Below, in pieces: positions 60,241-64,000 of a stretch of DNA of 64,000 bases (positions within the stretch are counted from its first letter, which is position 1; the number at the start of each line of letters is the position of its first letter). Source of the stretch: Montifringilla adamsi. Taxonomy: Eukaryota; Chordata; Aves; Passeriformes; Passeridae. Location of the stretch: assembly GCA_017590115.1 (NCBI GenBank), contig JAGGNK010006448.1, positions 5,191,595 through 5,255,594 on the forward strand, read 5' to 3'. The notes under the pieces were generated by a model. The model worked only from the letters and a program-made list of their open reading frames with translations, did not search any database and had not been told where the DNA came from. The position numbers and the translations under genes were made by a program.

Positions 60241-63200
60241 AAGAAATATAGAAGAAACAAACTTAGATTCCATCCAAGTAACAAATTAATCCAAATTTAC
60301 TCTTTCCTTAGACCCTTTGAACACCTTAGTCTTGGAAAATTCTCTTGATCCTTCTTGTTATAAGGAAAGTGTTTGTTTTAAATGCATAGGTAAAACGAAC
60401 TAAGAAACACACACACAAATAAAAAAACGCCAACGTCCCCTTCCCCCTAAACTTCAAGAATGGAAGATACAGAAATTTGCTTTTTAAAAATTTCCTGGTC
60501 AGCTGAGGACTTATTGATCACTGAAGCAGAGAACTCCACTGAAGTAGGGATAATATTGTCATATCATCGCAGAAGGTTTCACCCTACATTTGACTGAGGG
60601 GACAGTTAGAAGTGAGAAGTGATGGGTCTGTAATATGGAGAATCAGGGACTGTGGGGTTGCTTAAATGCAAGTGGAAGTGAAGGCTACAACTTATGTCCT
60701 CAGCTTTAAGAGACAATGACTTTGCTGTGTTACCACGGCACAGTCACAGAAAGACAGGGCAGGAAGAATTCTAATTAGACTACTTATCCCAAATACGCAC
60801 AAAACAGGATAAAATATAGATATAATAATCCTGATGTTTTTGCCTTACATATTTTTAAAGGCTTCTACTGAGGCATATTCTACAGAAATAAAAGAATTCT
60901 TCATCACATCCTTAAGCAGATCTAGTTGAAGTTTACCTGAAATAAAATAGTAGTCCTTAGCACTAGGAATATTAGAAATGGTGTGATACTGTTGAAGTAT
61001 CCTTTATACATGCATAGTTAGAAGAACAACCAAACAAAAAAAAAAAGAAAATCCAGCTGATGTCAATCAATAGACTCCTATTGACTTCAATAGAACTAAG
61101 TATATTTATAGCAGCTAAGACCCTGGCTCCAAATTTTGAAGCTCAATCTCACCATAAAACAGAGAGGACAAGTTTGAGGAAGCAAAGAACCCACAAAATT
61201 AAATTGATCTGCAAATGTGGAGTATTTCTCACCGTAAATTAATTTGTCAGCACATACTGGCTTTTATAAAGTAATTCCAAGAATCTCATTTAGCACTGAA
61301 GGGACTGAAGTGTCAGTCAATTGTAGTTTGTATGTCTTACCCTTCAGCATCCCCAATAGAAATGACTACAAATAGGGTTTTTAATGGAAATTCTGCAAAA
61401 TCTCTGAAACAACAGCAGAACAAATTCAGCTGCAGTAAAACAGCATAAAGCAAATTTACTAGAATAATGTATAGACTGTTCATCATCACAAGTGTAGTAA
61501 CATTTTAAGTAACGGGATGTCTGCTCTCTGGACACGCTGCAATCAGAATGAGTCCACAACAAACGCGTTCATTAAACTGAATCTGCACATAACAAAAATG
61601 CAAAAAGAGCTGCCAGAGAGATTGCTTCTTTTAATTTCCTTTGTTAATCTTTTCCTCTTCTTCCCCCTTTTCTGTATTTGAAAGAGAGATAGTTTTCTTT
61701 TATAGCCATCCACTTTGGTCGTTTTATTGATTTTTCCTACATGAGCTTCATATGGAAATTTGTGTTTCTTCTATTAAGGTTCATTTTACTCATTCATTGG
61801 ACTAGATTATAGGAAAAAGCCTATGAGTTAACTGTAAATATCTTGTGCATGATTTTTGTGGTAGCTGCCTTTTTGTCAGCTGCATGAATGACGTTTTCTT
61901 CCAGTTGCATGATAGAAGTTTATTGTGCTGCGAATAAAAAACGTGTCACAGGCATTTAAAATCTGTTTAGAGGACCTGATTAATCTAATAGAGGGGCAGA
62001 TATGCTCTCCTTTCTTTCTCTTTCTCTCCCTCTCCCTTCCACTGCTATATTTCCTCACTCACTAGTGGCTTTTATTATGGCAATTTATCTAGATTTAGCA
62101 GAGCTGAAGGGGAATATAGAGGAAGAAGTGCCTTCTTATGTAGTTAATAGTTACTCTATGACATGAATGGTTGTTTCAGGTTATAGAAAGAGTGATGAAG
62201 ATAATGCAGTTTCTAGTAATTGAACTTATTTGAACTGGTTCTATTGTCGCTGACGAATGATGCAAATCAGGAGTAGATCTGGTTGCACATATAACTCTAG
62301 TGAAGGTGTACTGAAGATCAGGGTCAGATGCTATCTAAATCACAAAATATAAATTTGAGTGGCTTTTTCATAGTTGTAAAGAAATCTGGCTATTTGTTAT
62401 AGGTCTGTGGAAGTTGTAATTTTTTAATATTAATGATCAAGTCTTTGGAATAATTAATTGTTTATTTTTTTTTAATTACTTTTAAATAAATGAAACCACA
62501 GTCTAACAAGTAATATGAAGTAAGTTTCTGAAAAATAATGCTGAAAAATAGAGTTTCTACACCAAAAGTTTCAAAAGTGACTGACATTGTACTCTGAATT
62601 TTGACAGAATCAGGATGCCTGCACTTGACCTCCTAAAAAACGTTTGGGTGTGTACCTTTTTTAGTGACCTTCTCTTTAGAAATATATTAAATATATAATA
62701 ATTTCCATTGTCAGGAAAGGGAAAAAATAAATTCAAAATGGGGTTAGAGGTGATAAAGACTAGTTCACTTTGAGCAAATACTAAGTGGAGTTGATTTCCT
62801 GAAGTTCTACAGCTCTGTCTTAAAGAAAATAAGATTTTTCTTAGAAACTTCATATCATATATTTTTGCTTAACTTGAACATCACTGAGACATTGCAATTC
62901 TGTCACTTCCTGAGCTCAAAAAAGCTTCACAGTCAGCATAAAATCAGTGTACTGCCAGAAACTGAATATCTTCAGGAGATACACTCTCCAAGGTCACCTA
63001 CTCACACAATGCAGACATTGCTTATGGACTTCCATTTTTCCTGCACAGTTAGCTAGAGGAGATGCAAAAGTACTGGGGGAGAGGTCAGGGAATTTGATCA
63101 GATCTAAGGTAGACAGTCATAGGAACCCACCTGTACTTTTTTACAGTGTTTTATCTTCTAGGACATCCAAATAGGGCAGGTATGACCTCTGAGCATGTTC

Positions 63201-64000
63201 CTAGCTTTTATTTACAAGTTGTTCTTGATCACACTATTGAGTCTGTTGATTATCCTTAAGAGAGAATTTTGTCTGCATCCCAAGTGGATGGAAACTACAG
63301 CCTTGGGCATAGAATTTTAAAGGTCTTAGTGCTTAGTGTTTTCTGATGACTCAAGGCTAGTTTCTTCCTCAGAAACTCAGGATTTTTTTTGAATCTTTGC
63401 TCTAAAACACATTCCTAGACATACTGTAGGGAAGACTTGGGGACCACATGTGGTTCTGGACTCCACTTCCGTGACAACTCACTTTAAAGTGATATTTGAT
63501 ATAGATTACAGGAAACCTTGTTTCTTTAAGAGATAGAGAGAGGGGTAACAGAACTTTGGATAGTGTACCATAAAACCTGGAGCCCTTAATCAGGCTTACA
63601 GAGTCTTCATGCAATAAGCAGAAAGCTGGATGTCTTTGAGTGGTCTCTAAGTTAAACAGTGCACTGCACACATTGAAATAAGAAACACAGAGTACTGACT
63701 GAAGTCTTGAATCCTTCCTCCAGCCATGCCATGAGTTTCTGTGAAGTAATGCTAGCCATCTGTGATTTGTGTGAGACCCTATAAGGGAAGGCAGGTAATG
63801 AAATTTAGCTTTGGGCTTTTTTCCTCCCAGATAATTTTCTCGTGCCCAGGCAAATGTTTTGATTTCTTCTCTGCCTGCAAGACTCAATCACCTCCTGCTG
63901 TGCTAAAAGAGGCACTAACCTCTGAATGGAGCCTGCATTTTGTGGGAGGGCATATGAAAGTTACCCCAGTAGGAAAGAAGAAGCCTACAGTTTCTTGGCT
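60241..64000. other. AT-rich non-coding DNA with one 161-codon open frame
   Basis: No supported gene. The minus-strand frame at 63402-63887 is 161 codons, longer than most non-repeat frames here, but it shows no domain, signal peptide, splice context or match I recognise. It is Ser/Leu/His-rich and mixed in character. The region 62557-62853 (98 codons minus) is likewise anonymous. A CTTT-rich pyrimidine run lies near 62009-62041. Confidence 0.55.

Overview
This window looks like a gene-poor intergenic (or deep intronic) stretch of a bird genome. The evidence is the repeat content. There are at least five decayed CR1-type LINE copies, the dominant LINE of birds and other sauropsids, plus eight solo or partial LTRs of avian endogenous-retrovirus type. 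These sit in AT-rich sequence (roughly two thirds A+T by eye) with many short poly-A/poly-T runs and a few microsatellites. I found no convincing protein-coding exon, tRNA, rRNA or known ncRNA. Almost every open frame over about 60 codons is either chance or a relic of a repeat. Bacterial-type features (operons, ribosome binding sites, CRISPR) do not apply.

Layout. 1-3.5 kb: plain AT-rich DNA. 3.53-3.75 kb: an internally collapsed LTR. 3.8-10.5 kb: plain, with an unclassified GC-richer patch near 6.9-7.3 kb. 10.49-10.64 kb: a 148-bp imperfect palindrome. 10.9-11.45 kb: two LTR pieces in opposite orientations. 11.5-18.1 kb: plain, with a (GAAAA)n array at 15.1 kb. 18.15-18.69 kb: antisense CR1. 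20.6-20.9 kb: possible antisense CR1 tail. 22.6-23.9 kb: a GC-rich patch followed by a sense CR1. 27.85-28.10 kb: a 128-bp tandem duplication. 28.66-29.24 kb: a near-complete solo LTR. 30.1 kb: (AAGG)n. 31.13-31.20 kb: a 37-bp perfect duplication. 32.6-33.2 kb: a decayed LTR. 37.1-38.3 kb: a cluster of simple repeats. 39.6-40.5 kb: an old CR1. 42.38-44.33 kb: an LTR fragment abutting a CR1. 53.73-54.86 kb: the fullest LTR. 58.57-60.24 kb: a CR1 interrupted by an LTR. 60.3-64 kb: plain, with one 161-codon open frame at the end.

The CR1 copies keep recognisable endonuclease-reverse transcriptase linker, reverse transcriptase and C-terminal blocks. All carry frameshifts, stops and internal deletions, and no intact catalytic FADD motif remains. 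The LTRs fall into at least two related groups. All appear as solo or partial LTRs with no internal gag, pol or env that I can see. No new biological system is evident. The most interesting structures are the 10.5-kb palindrome, the nested and abutting LTR/CR1 junctions, and the opposed LTR pieces near 11 kb. Family assignments rest on my recall of CR1 protein blocks and avian LTR sequence plus copy-to-copy similarity inside the window; no database search was possible.
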